A DNA stretch of 64,000 nt from HRBIN12 sp035762085 (GTDB lineage Bacteria; Actinomycetota; UBA4738; HRBIN12), in assembly GCA_035762085.1 (NCBI GenBank), contig DASTPT010000094.1:1-64000 (forward strand). The letters are read 5' to 3'. The position numbers were made by a program, and so were the translations under genes. A model generated the notes under the pieces. That model searched no databases. It worked only from the letters and a program-made list of their open reading frames with translations, and was not told the DNA's origin. This document shows positions 7,100 through 15,277 of the stretch, piece after piece; the stretch's first letter is position 1, and each line of letters begins with the position of its first letter.

Positions 7100-8920
7100 T
7101 CAGCGCGTCGCGCGCACGTTGCCGAGCCAGCTCTCGTACAGCCGCGCGTAGACGCCGCCGCTCGCGACCAGGTCGGCGTGCGTGCCTCGCTCAACGATCC
7201 GACCGGCGTCGAACACGAAGATCTCGTCGGCCGCCTCCGCGGTCGACAGCCGGTGCGCGATCGTGATCGTCGTCCGCCCGGCCGAGAGCCGTCGCAACGC
7301 CTCTGAGATCCGGCGCTCGGTCGCCGGGTCGACGGCGCTCGTCGCCTCGTCCAGGATGAGCACGCCGGGGCCGCCGATCTGCGCCCGAGCGAGCGACACG
7401 AGCTGCCGTTCGCCGACCGAGAGCGCGTCCCCGCGCTCCCCCACCCGGGTGTCCAGGCCCGCCGGCAGGGTCCGGACCCACGGGCCCAGCCCCAGCTCCT
7501 CGAACGCCGCCTCGACGTCTCGGTCGGTCGCGCCCTCACGGCCGGCGGCGACGTTCTCGCGCACGGTCATGTCGAACAGGAACCCGTCCTGCGGAACCAT
7601 GCGGATCGAGCGGTGCCGCGCATCGGCCGAGACCTCGCGCAGGTCCACCCCGTCGACCGACACGCGGCCCGACGCCGGGTCGGCGAGCCGGGTGAGCAGC
7701 TTCGCGAACGTCGTCTTGCCCGAGCCGGTCTCGCCGACGACCGCGACGTGCGCGCCGGCGGCGACCTGTGCGCTCACGCCGTGGAGCACCGGCGCGCCGT
7801 CCTCGTAGGCGTAGCGGACGTCCTCGGCCCCGACGCCCAGGGCGCCGTGCGGCAGGTCCACGCCGGGCGAGGGCTCCACGATCTCGACGGGCTTGTCGAG
7901 CAGCGCGAGGATCTTCCGCCAGCCGGCGATCGCGGTCTGCGTCTCGCTGTAGATCTCGGGCAGGTCGGCGAACGGGTGCAGGAACAGGTCGGCCAGGAAC
8001 AGGAACGCCGAGACCTGCCCGAACGTGAGCCCCCACCTAGGCCCGAACGTCGCGCCCACGACGACGACCACCGCGAGCGAGACCCCCCAGAACAGCGTCG
8101 TCATCGGGAACAGGATCGCGGTGCGAAGGTGCGCGTGGACCTGCGCGCGGTACCGCGCCTCGACCGAGCGCTTCACGCGTGAGTCGATCCGCTCCTCGAG
8201 GCCGTAGGCGCGGACGACCGCCGCGCCCATCACGCTCTCGCTCACCTCGGAGAGCATCTGCCCGACCCGCACCCGCACCAGGTCGTACGCGGCCGAGAGC
8301 GAGACCTGGAGCTTGCCCATCACGAACAGCAGCGGGCCGACGAGCAGGACCACCGGGATCGTGAGCCGCCACGAGTACGCGAGCATGAGCGCGAGCGCGC
8401 CGGCGACCTGGGCGATCGAGATGATCCACGCGATCCCGCCCCACTCGGTGAACTGCGACAGCGTGTCGACGTCGGCCGTGACCCTTCCGACGAACACGCC
8501 GCGCTTCTCGGTGGACTGCACCGCGGTCGAGAGCCCGTGGATGTGCTCGAACGTGCGGACCCGGAGGACCTTCAGCGCCTCCTCCGAGGCGCGGACCAGC
8601 CGCCGGGCGGCCGTCCGGCCCGCCAGGTACGTCACGGCGACCAGCACGAACGACGCCGTGCACACGCCGAGGACGAAGTCCGTGCGGAGCCGGCCGTCTT
8701 CGAACCCGTGGTCGAAGACCTGCTGGATCAGGATCGGCGCGACGAGCGCGGATGCCGTCGCCGCGAGCGAGACGACCACGGTGAGCGCGAGGCCACGGCG
8801 GAGCTCGGGGCTCTCCCGCAGGCCTCGGCGCAGCACGCCCCACGCGCTCCGAAGGTTCTCCGGGACCGGGAGCTCGTCCGCCGGGGCGACGACCTCGGCC
8901 TCGGCGGTTGCGGCGCTCAT
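7100..8920 (-). CDS. ABC exporter half-transporter, canonical NBD
   Basis: A 606-residue type IV ABC exporter: six-helix transmembrane domain (about residues 35-330) then a nucleotide-binding domain. Motifs are Walker A GETGSGKTTFAKL, Walker B VLILDEATS with the catalytic Glu, and H-loop IAHRLST. The signature is LSVGERQLVSLARAQ rather than LSGGQ. The ATG at 8920 overlaps the stop of the preceding exporter gene by 4 bases, so the two are translationally coupled. With the partner it forms a heterodimer in which this subunit gives the intact catalytic Walker B, and its altered signature completes the degenerate site. Substrate is unknown (drugs, lipids or peptides in related pairs). Confidence 0.88.
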   Translation of the reverse strand: MSAATAEAEVVAPADELPVPENLRSAWGVLRRGLRESPELRRGLALTVVVSLAATASALVAPILIQQVFDHGFEDGRLRTDFVLGVCTASFVLVAVTYLAGRTAARRLVRASEEALKVLRVRTFEHIHGLSTAVQSTEKRGVFVGRVTADVDTLSQFTEWGGIAWIISIAQVAGALALMLAYSWRLTIPVVLLVGPLLFVMGKLQVSLSAAYDLVRVRVGQMLSEVSESVMGAAVVRAYGLEERIDSRVKRSVEARYRAQVHAHLRTAILFPMTTLFWGVSLAVVVVVGATFGPRWGLTFGQVSAFLFLADLFLHPFADLPEIYSETQTAIAGWRKILALLDKPVEIVEPSPGVDLPHGALGVGAEDVRYAYEDGAPVLHGVSAQVAAGAHVAVVGETGSGKTTFAKLLTRLADPASGRVSVDGVDLREVSADARHRSIRMVPQDGFLFDMTVRENVAAGREGATDRDVEAAFEELGLGPWVRTLPAGLDTRVGERGDALSVGERQLVSLARAQIGGPGVLILDEATSAVDPATERRISEALRRLSAGRTTITIAHRLSTAEAADEIFVFDAGRIVERGTHADLVASGGVYARLYESWLGNVRATR

Positions 8921-10692
8921 CGCTCGCCTCGCTCGTACGCGTGCACCATCGCGGCGTACCCCGGCTGCGACGCCATGAGCTCCTCGTGCGAGCCCGAGGC
9001 GAGCAGCCGGCCGCCCTCCAGGTACAGGACGCGGTCAGCCAGTCGGATCGTCGAGAGGCGATACGCGACCACGATCAGCGTGGCGTCGTGCTCCTCGCGG
9101 ATGCCCGCCAGGATCCGCGCCTCGATCGTGGGGTCGACCGCGCTCGTGGCGTCGTCGAGGATCAGCAGCCGCGGCCGGCGGACGATCGCCCGGGCGAGCG
9201 CCACCCGCTGCCGCTCCCCGCCCGACAGCGTCGCCCCGCGCTCGCCGAGCACGGTGTCGTAGCCCTCGGGCAGCGCTCGGACGAAACGGTCCGCCTGCGC
9301 GATCCGGGCGGCGCGCTCGATCTCCTCCCGCGAGACCGCCTCGTCGAGCGCGATGTTCTCGGCGACCGTCGTCGCGAACAGGAACGACTCCTGGAACACG
9401 AGCATCGCGGCGCCTCGGAGCGACCGCGCCTCGGCGTGACGCAGGTCCACGCCGCCCAGCAGCACCCGGCCGTCCGTCGGGTCGTCCAGCCGCAGGAGGA
9501 GCTGCGCGAGCGTCGACTTGCCCACGCCGGTCGGCCCCACGAGCGCGATCGACTCGTTCTGCCGGACGCGGAACGAGACGTCCTCGAGCACGCGGGTCCC
9601 GTCGAGCGCGTGCCCGAGATCCTCCACGCGCAGATCGAGCGGGCCGTCCGGGATCGGCACCGGTCGCTCCGAGACGCGGATCGTGGTCGGCTCCTCGAGC
9701 ACGGCGACGATCCGGTCGTGTCCGACGATCGCGCGGGGCAGCTCGGACAGGATCCACCCGACGAACCGCATCGGCCAGGCCAGGAGCCCGAAGAGCGTCA
9801 CGACCTGGACGAGGTCGCCGATCGACATCGCGCCGACCGAGATCCGCCAGGATCCTACGGCCATCAGGACGGTGATCGCGATCGCCGGCAGCGCCTCGAG
9901 CGCCGGCTCGAACCCCGCGCGGATCAGGCCGCCCTCGACCCGCGCGCGACGGAGCTCCTCGGCCTTCGCGGCCAACCGCTCGGTCTCGGCGCGCTCGCGG
10001 CCGAGCGTCTTCACGACGAGCGCGCCGTCCACCGACTCGTGCGCGACGGACGAGACCTCGCCGATCCGCTCCTGCGCCCGCTGCGCCGGCCCCTGCATCC
10101 GCGCGGCGAACGTGCGGTTCAGCACCCCGAGCGTCGGGAACAGCAGGAACCCGATCAGCGCAAGGAGCGGGTCGATCAGGAGCATCGCGACCATCGCGAA
10201 CACCACGAGCAGGATCACGCCGACCGCGAACGGGACCGGGTACAGCACGTCGACCGCGGCCTCGACGTCGGCCTCCATGTGTGCGAGGAGCTCTCCCGTC
10301 GGCTTCGCGCGGTGGTACGCGAGCGACAGGTCCCGGTAGCGATCCGAGACCCGGCGCCGGAGCGTCGCCGCCACCGCCGACCCCAGCACGCCGCTGAAGT
10401 AGCGGCGGACGCCGATCCCGAGCGCCCGGATCATCGCGAGCCCGACGATCGCGGCGGCACCGAGCCAGATCGTGCTCGTCGAGACGCCGGTCGAGAACGC
10501 CGGCCGCAGGACCTCGTCGGTGACCCGGCCGAGCGCGGCCGTCACCGCGATCGAGCCCGCGGCGAACACCGCCGCCCCCATGACCGAGATCACGAACGGC
10601 TTCGGATGGGCGCGGACGTACGAGGCGATGAGACGGAGCCCGCGCGCGAACAGCCCTCGATCTCGCGCCTCGGGCAGGGTCGCCGCGCTCAC
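8917..10692 (-). CDS. ABC exporter half-transporter, degenerate NBD
   Basis: A 591-residue ABC exporter subunit. Walker A is GPTGVGKSTLAQL and the signature is the canonical LSGGERQRVALARA. However, Walker B ends LLILDDATSAVD (Asp in place of the catalytic Glu) and the H-loop reads VVAYRLST (Tyr in place of His). This pattern marks the degenerate half of a heterodimeric exporter of the TM287/288 or BmrCD kind. The GTG start at 10692 overlaps the cupin stop by 4 bases; a longer open frame to 11025 is an extension without domain similarity. The three genes cupin, this subunit and its partner form one tight operon. Confidence 0.88.
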   Translation of the reverse strand: MSAATLPEARDRGLFARGLRLIASYVRAHPKPFVISVMGAAVFAAGSIAVTAALGRVTDEVLRPAFSTGVSTSTIWLGAAAIVGLAMIRALGIGVRRYFSGVLGSAVAATLRRRVSDRYRDLSLAYHRAKPTGELLAHMEADVEAAVDVLYPVPFAVGVILLVVFAMVAMLLIDPLLALIGFLLFPTLGVLNRTFAARMQGPAQRAQERIGEVSSVAHESVDGALVVKTLGRERAETERLAAKAEELRRARVEGGLIRAGFEPALEALPAIAITVLMAVGSWRISVGAMSIGDLVQVVTLFGLLAWPMRFVGWILSELPRAIVGHDRIVAVLEEPTTIRVSERPVPIPDGPLDLRVEDLGHALDGTRVLEDVSFRVRQNESIALVGPTGVGKSTLAQLLLRLDDPTDGRVLLGGVDLRHAEARSLRGAAMLVFQESFLFATTVAENIALDEAVSREEIERAARIAQADRFVRALPEGYDTVLGERGATLSGGERQRVALARAIVRRPRLLILDDATSAVDPTIEARILAGIREEHDATLIVVAYRLSTIRLADRVLYLEGGRLLASGSHEELMASQPGYAAMVHAYERGER

Positions 10693-11093
10693 CCCTCGAG
10701 GGTCTCCCCGAAGGTCTCCGCGTACTCCTCGTCGGTGACCGGCGGCCCCCACTCGGCGTCGCCACCACCGTTCACGGCGACGTGGACGAGCGGCGCGTCG
10801 GGTGTCGCGCCGTGGAAGTGCCACTCGCCCGGCTCGACGTGGATCACGTCGCCCGGCTGGAGCGTCCGCCCGACCTCGCCGCCCGAGCGCACCCGCCCCC
10901 GGCCGGCGACGGCGTACAGGAACTGACCGCCGGGGTGCCGGTGCCAGTGCGTTCGAGCGCCGGGGGAGAAGTGCACCACGCCGACGTTGTCTCCGTCCCG
11001 GTCGGCCAGCGTGCTGCGGTGCCATACCTCGCCGGTGAACCTGGCCACGTCCCCGCGCTCGAACGTCCCCTCGCTCCCTGGCGACACCCGCAT
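10689..11093 (-). CDS. Cupin domain protein
   Basis: A 134-residue single-domain cupin. Metal-binding motif 1 is seen as THWHRHPGGQFLYAVAGRG and motif 2 as PGDVIHVEPGEWHFHG. The fold is a small metal-binding beta-barrel, found in dioxygenases, isomerases and sensors. The N-terminus FTGEVWHRSTLAD resembles carboxymuconolactone-decarboxylase-associated cupins. It is the first gene of the exporter operon and overlaps the next gene by 4 bases, so it may detoxify or sense the compound the exporter removes (inference). Confidence 0.8.
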   Translation of the reverse strand: MRVSPGSEGTFERGDVARFTGEVWHRSTLADRDGDNVGVVHFSPGARTHWHRHPGGQFLYAVAGRGRVRSGGEVGRTLQPGDVIHVEPGEWHFHGATPDAPLVHVAVNGGGDAEWGPPVTDEEYAETFGETLEG

Positions 11094-11239
11094 GGCACCC
11101 CTCCTCCGACGTCGAGCCGACGCTACCAGCCGGCGCCGGCGCCGGGGCGCGGCCTCGTGCTCACCGACTTCCGGCCTAGCCCGCGGCCGTCCCCGAACGC
11201 CCTACGGCAGTGGGGCGGCCGGGGAAAACCATCACGGTT

Positions 11240-11301
11240 GGGTAGCCCCGTCATGCCTGTTCCGGCTCGCGTTCCTCCCCCCAACGGCCGATACGGAAGT
11301 C
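11240..11301 (+). promoter_or_regulatory. Conserved upstream element of zinc-ribbon gene, copy B
   Basis: The same three-block layout as at 5597-5657: GGGTAGCCCC (11240-11249), GTTCCGGCTC (11259-11268) and GGCCGATA (11286-11293), with the ATG 16 bases after the start of the last block. It is conserved although the two genes are 5.6 kb apart and separated by unrelated operons. GCCGATA resembles a sigma-28-type -10 box. Confidence 0.55.
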
Positions 11302-11643
11302 ATGACAGCCATCAGGACCAAGTGCCCCACATGCGGAGAGGTGGACCTGAGCCCCGGGGAGATGTCCCTGTTCATGGCGCCGTCGGGCGACCGGCTCTCC
11401 TACAGCTTCACGTGCCCCGAGTGCAGCCTGGAGGTCGACCGCCCCGCAAGCCGCAAGACGGCCGCGCTGCTGATCGCCGCGGGGGTCGAGACGATCCCCC
11501 TCCCGCTCGAGGACCAGCTCGTCCTCCCACCCGAGGACCGCAGCCCGGTCCCGGACGCTCCGCCCCTCACGCTCGACGACCTGATCGAACTGCACTTCCT
11601 CCTGCAGGACGAGCGCGCGCTCGCCGAGCTCGCCGACCGCTGA
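11302..11643 (+). CDS. Small zinc-ribbon protein, paralogue B
   Basis: A 113-residue paralogue of the protein at 5658-5984. Two knuckles, CPTCGEVDLSPG and CPECSLEVDRP, and the same tail LTLDDLIELHFLLQDE. The ATG at 11302 aligns with the paralogue start (MTAIRTKCPTCGEVD against MTRIRTTCPTCGEVD). The middle, between the second knuckle and the tail, is the least conserved part and is proline- and acid-rich. It ends 28 bases before a convergent membrane-channel gene, with a hairpin between. No function is recognisable; it is probably a regulatory or scaffold zinc protein. Confidence 0.75.
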   Translation: MTAIRTKCPTCGEVDLSPGEMSLFMAPSGDRLSYSFTCPECSLEVDRPASRKTAALLIAAGVETIPLPLEDQLVLPPEDRSPVPDAPPLTLDDLIELHFLLQDERALAELADR

Positions 11644-11662
11644 ACCCCCGCCACCGCGGCGG

Positions 11663-11683
11663 CCCGAGCGCTCACCGCTCGGG
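11663..11683. terminator. Hairpin between convergent genes
   Basis: CCCGAGCG (11663-11670), loop CTCAC, CGCTCGGG (11676-11683): a perfect 8-bp stem. It lies just after the zinc-ribbon gene and overlaps the stop of the convergent channel gene. No U-tract follows, as is common in high-GC hosts. Confidence 0.55.
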
Positions 11684-12325
11684 TCGTCCGCGTACGTGCC
11701 GGACGAACGTGCGGAACGGAATCAGCAGGAACAGCGCGATGGCCAGGTACAGGACGACCGCGGCCGTCGGCGCGACCACGCCGATCGCGATCGCGAGCGC
11801 GTAGACGGCCAGGCTCGGATCGAGCTTCGCCGTCACGGCGCGCACCCGTTCCTCGGGGCGGTCGCCGTGGATCAGACCCTCTGCGACCGCGTACCGCCAC
11901 AGGACGCTCAGCGTCGCGGAGATCGCGAGCAGGTTGACGCCGTAGATCGAGACGGCGACGCGCTCAGCGTCGAGGTCGTGCAGGTACGCGCCGATCATCC
12001 CCGTCGGGAACGGGAGGACCGACACGAAGAACAGGAAGAGGAGGTTCAATCGGAAGAACACGGAGTCGACCTCGGCGATGTGATCGGTGACGGCGGCGTG
12101 CGCCACCCACGCGGCGCCGATCGACGCGAAGCTCACGAGGTAGGCGAGGTACTCGGGCCACTGCTCCACGATCCCTTCCCACACAGACCCGCTCTCGAGC
12201 GCGGGGGGCGACAACTCCAGGACCAGGAGCGTGATCGCGATCGCGGCGACGCCGTCGCTGAACGCCTCCATCCGACCCTTGCCGTACCGGTGACCGGTGC
12301 TGCGGTTGGCGGGACCCCCGCTCAT
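11672..12325 (-). CDS. TMEM175-family potassium channel (DUF1211)
   Basis: A 217-residue membrane protein with six hydrophobic helices. The first helix carries the family signature RMEAFSDGVAAIAITLLVLE (RxxxFSD at about 19-25), which in bacterial TMEM175 proteins lines a K+-conducting pore assembled from four subunits. The start is ATG at 12325. The gene follows nadR by 27 bases on the same strand and may share its promoter. Length is normal for the bacterial single-repeat form. Assignment is by signature; conduction is inferred from the family. Confidence 0.88.
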   Translation of the reverse strand: MSGGPANRSTGHRYGKGRMEAFSDGVAAIAITLLVLELSPPALESGSVWEGIVEQWPEYLAYLVSFASIGAAWVAHAAVTDHIAEVDSVFFRLNLLFLFFVSVLPFPTGMIGAYLHDLDAERVAVSIYGVNLLAISATLSVLWRYAVAEGLIHGDRPEERVRAVTAKLDPSLAVYALAIAIGVVAPTAAVVLYLAIALFLLIPFRTFVRHVRGRPER

Positions 12326-12352
12326 CGGCGGAGCATAGACCGGGCGTCGGCG

Positions 12353-13342
12353 CTAGGCGAAGAACGGCGTGATGGCTTCGACGGCCCGCGCCAGACGCGC
12401 CGATCGGCTGCCCGTCACCTCGATCCACGGCAGCCCGCGCTCCTCGAGGACCTCCTCGAACCGTGCCGTCATGTGCGCGCGGGTCTCGTCGCCCAGGCGG
12501 ATGTCGTCGGGTTCCCATGGGACCCCGACGTGGTCGGTCAGCAGGTACAGCGAGTACGGGGCTCCGTGCGCCTCGACGGCCCGCCAGGTGGCGTCCGAGG
12601 TCGAGCCCAGATAGACCTCCTCCCACAGGGCGGTGGCCAGACTGTCCGTGTCGCAGAAGACGATCCCGGTCGGCGCCTCTCGCGCCATCCGGTCCTCGAG
12701 GGCGTTCTGCTCGAGCGCGATCCGCAGGAAGTCGCTCGGCAGCCACTGGTCGCCCGTGCCGATCGTGAACTTCTCCACGGTGTACTCGCGACCGTACTCG
12801 GGAACCCAGATCGTCTCGTACGCCGACGCGAGCTGGCGGGTCAGCGTGGTCGAGCCCGACGATTCGGCGCCCACGATGCACACCCGCCGCACGTAGTGGG
12901 CGCGGACCGGGGCGTCGATGTAGCGCCAGTACGCGGCGGGATCGGCCCGGATCTGCGTCCCCGAGACGTCGATGTAGCTCCGTCCTACGTACTCGTTCCG
13001 GCACGGTGAGCCCTGGAGCTCGGCGATCGCCGCGGCCCACGGCGCCCCGTAGGGCTCGGAGGTGAACACCGCGTCGATCCGCTCGCGTCCCACGCACTCC
13101 CACGCGTGGCGGGCCCATGCCTCGGAGTCGTCCTCGACCTCGATATCGGGGACCACGATCACCGATGCGTCCGGGTGGAGCTCCCGGAGCCACGAGGCGC
13201 GGAGGCGCGACGACGGGTCCTCCCCACGGCCGTCGACCACCATGACGGTCACCCGATCGGCCCTGGAGACCGCCGTGTCGATCAGGTACCGGTGCCCGCG
13301 GTGCGGCGGGTAGAACTTGCCCACCACGACACCGTGCGTCAT
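12353..13342 (-). CDS. nadR: NadR-type NMN adenylyltransferase / ribosylnicotinamide kinase
   Basis: A 329-residue bifunctional NAD-salvage protein. The N-terminal nucleotidyltransferase has GKFYPPHRGHRYLI (HRGH at 14-17) and VSGTQIRADP (126-135). The C-terminal kinase-like P-loop domain starts at about residue 153. The P-loop reads GAESSGSTTL (158-167) with Ser where the usual Walker lysine stands; this deserves attention. There is no N-terminal DNA-binding domain, so it is the non-regulatory form. The ATG at 13342 has GGGGGAGGAG upstream. The gene is divergent from the alkylsulfatase gene. Confidence 0.85.
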   Translation of the reverse strand: MTHGVVVGKFYPPHRGHRYLIDTAVSRADRVTVMVVDGRGEDPSSRLRASWLRELHPDASVIVVPDIEVEDDSEAWARHAWECVGRERIDAVFTSEPYGAPWAAAIAELQGSPCRNEYVGRSYIDVSGTQIRADPAAYWRYIDAPVRAHYVRRVCIVGAESSGSTTLTRQLASAYETIWVPEYGREYTVEKFTIGTGDQWLPSDFLRIALEQNALEDRMAREAPTGIVFCDTDSLATALWEEVYLGSTSDATWRAVEAHGAPYSLYLLTDHVGVPWEPDDIRLGDETRAHMTARFEEVLEERGLPWIEVTGSRSARLARAVEAITPFFA

Positions 13343-13446
13343 CCTCGGCCACTCCTCCCCCTGCAGATGTGCCGAACGGTAGAGGTCGAAGGTAGCGGCG
13401 TCCACCTAGCATCCCGGCAGCGAGCTCGAGCGAAAGGGGTGCCGCG

Positions 13447-15243
13447 ATGTCCGATCTCCCGTTCGAGGACCGGACCGACTTCGAGGACGCCGACCGAGGC
13501 TTCATCGCGAAGCTCGACCCGGGGGTCGTCACGGCGGACGACGGCCGCGTGGTATGGGACAACGACGCGTACGCGTTCCTGGCCGGGGACTGTCCCGAGA
13601 CGGCCAACCCGAGTCTGTGGCGCCAGGGGCAGCTCTGCGCGAAGCAGGGCCTGTACCAGGTCACCGAGGGCATCTACCAGGTCCGCGGTCTGGACCTGTC
13701 GAACATGACCCTGGTGGAGGGCGATCGCGGTGTCGTCGTCATCGATCCGCTCGTCTCCGCCGAGACGGCGGCGGCCGCCCTCGGGCTGTACCGAGAGCAC
13801 CGCGGCGACCGGCCGGTCACGGCGGTGATCTACACGCACTCGCACGTCGACCACTTCGGCGGGGTGGAGGGCGTCGTGACCGACGAGGTGCCGGTCGTCG
13901 CGCCGGAGGGTTTCATGGAGCACGCGGTCTCGGAGAACGTCTACGCCGGCCTCGCGATGAGTCGCCGGGCCCTGTACATGTACGGTGCGGTCCTCGAGAG
14001 GGGACCGGCGGGTCACATCGGTACCGGCCTCGGCATCACGAACTCGACCGGCTCGATCGGACTGATCCCGCCCACCCTGAGCGTCACCCACACCGGCCAG
14101 GAGGAAACCCTCGACGGCATCCGGATCTCGTTCCAGCTGACGCCGGGGACCGAGGCCCCCGCGGAGATGAACTTTCTGTTCTCGGAGCATCGCGCGCTCT
14201 GCATGGCGGAGAACGCGACCCACAACCTGCACAACATCCTGACGCTACGTGGCGCGCCCGTGCGCGACGCTCGCGTGTGGTCCCGCTACCTCCAGGAGGC
14301 GATCTTGCTGTTCGTCGACCGGGCCGACGTTGCCTTCGCCTCGCATCACTGGCCCACCTGGGGTCGCGAGCGCATCGTGACGTGGCTGTCCGAGCAGCGG
14401 GACCTGTACGCGTACCTGCACGACCAGACGCTGCGGCTCCTCAACGCCGGGTACACGGGGATCGAGATCGCCGAGATGATCCAGATGCCCCCAACGATCG
14501 AGAACGCGTGGCACGCCCGCGGCTACTACGGCTCGGTCAGCCACAACGTGAAGGCGATCTACCAGCGCTACATGGGCTGGTTCGACGGGCACCCGGCCTC
14601 ACTGTGGGAGCTCCCCCCGGAGGAGTCCGCGGCGCGCTACGTCGAGTGCCTCGGCGGCGTGGACGCCGTCGTCGAGCGAGCGCGCGCGTACGTGGACGCG
14701 GGCGACCTGCGGTTCGCCTCGCAGCTGCTGAAGCACGCGGTCTTCGCCGACCCGGACCACGCGGAGGCCAAGGAGCTCCTTGCCGCGACCTTCGAGCGAC
14801 TCGGTCACGGGTCCGAGAACGGCCCCTGGCGCAACTTCTTCCTGATGGGCGCGAGGGAGCTCCGTGAGGGCATCGTGCCGGTCCCGATCCAGGCCAACGT
14901 GGGGATGGTCGCCGCACTCTCCGTCGAGCAGCTGTTCGACTCGATCGCGATCCGCGTCGATGGCCCGAGGGCGTGGTCGGAGCACTTGACGATCGACTGG
15001 CACCTCACTGACCTGGGCGAGCACCACCGGATGACGCTGTCGAACGGGGTCCTCATCCACTACCCCGACCCAGGCGCGGGGGAGGTCGACCTGACGCTCA
15101 CGCTCACGAAGCCGCAGCTGCTGGGGATGCTTGCGAGCGGAAGCGCGGAGGGCGTCGTGCACGAGGGCGACCTCGGCGCCATCGGGCGACTGATATCGGT
15201 GCTCGAGGACCAGAACCCAGACTTCGCGATCGTCACGCCCTGA
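13447..15243 (+). CDS. Alkyl sulfatase (SdsA-type metallo-beta-lactamase fold)
   Basis: A 598-residue hydrolase that cleaves sulfate from alkyl sulfates such as SDS and long-chain relatives. The N-terminal metallo-beta-lactamase domain has THSHVDH (130-136) as binuclear zinc motif and further ligands in the AENATHNLHN stretch. It is followed by the helical dimerisation domain (GYYGSVSHNVKAIYQRYMGW region) and a C-terminal SCP2-like domain (from about residue 470). Length and order match full SdsA1-type enzymes. There is no signal peptide, so it is probably cytoplasmic. A TAGCAT sequence at 13407-13412 may be its -10. It allows use of sulfate esters as carbon and sulfur source. Confidence 0.9.
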   Translation: MSDLPFEDRTDFEDADRGFIAKLDPGVVTADDGRVVWDNDAYAFLAGDCPETANPSLWRQGQLCAKQGLYQVTEGIYQVRGLDLSNMTLVEGDRGVVVIDPLVSAETAAAALGLYREHRGDRPVTAVIYTHSHVDHFGGVEGVVTDEVPVVAPEGFMEHAVSENVYAGLAMSRRALYMYGAVLERGPAGHIGTGLGITNSTGSIGLIPPTLSVTHTGQEETLDGIRISFQLTPGTEAPAEMNFLFSEHRALCMAENATHNLHNILTLRGAPVRDARVWSRYLQEAILLFVDRADVAFASHHWPTWGRERIVTWLSEQRDLYAYLHDQTLRLLNAGYTGIEIAEMIQMPPTIENAWHARGYYGSVSHNVKAIYQRYMGWFDGHPASLWELPPEESAARYVECLGGVDAVVERARAYVDAGDLRFASQLLKHAVFADPDHAEAKELLAATFERLGHGSENGPWRNFFLMGARELREGIVPVPIQANVGMVAALSVEQLFDSIAIRVDGPRAWSEHLTIDWHLTDLGEHHRMTLSNGVLIHYPDPGAGEVDLTLTLTKPQLLGMLASGSAEGVVHEGDLGAIGRLISVLEDQNPDFAIVTP

Positions 15244-15277
15244 CGCCGAGCCGGAGGGCGGCGTTCCTCGAGCGGGC

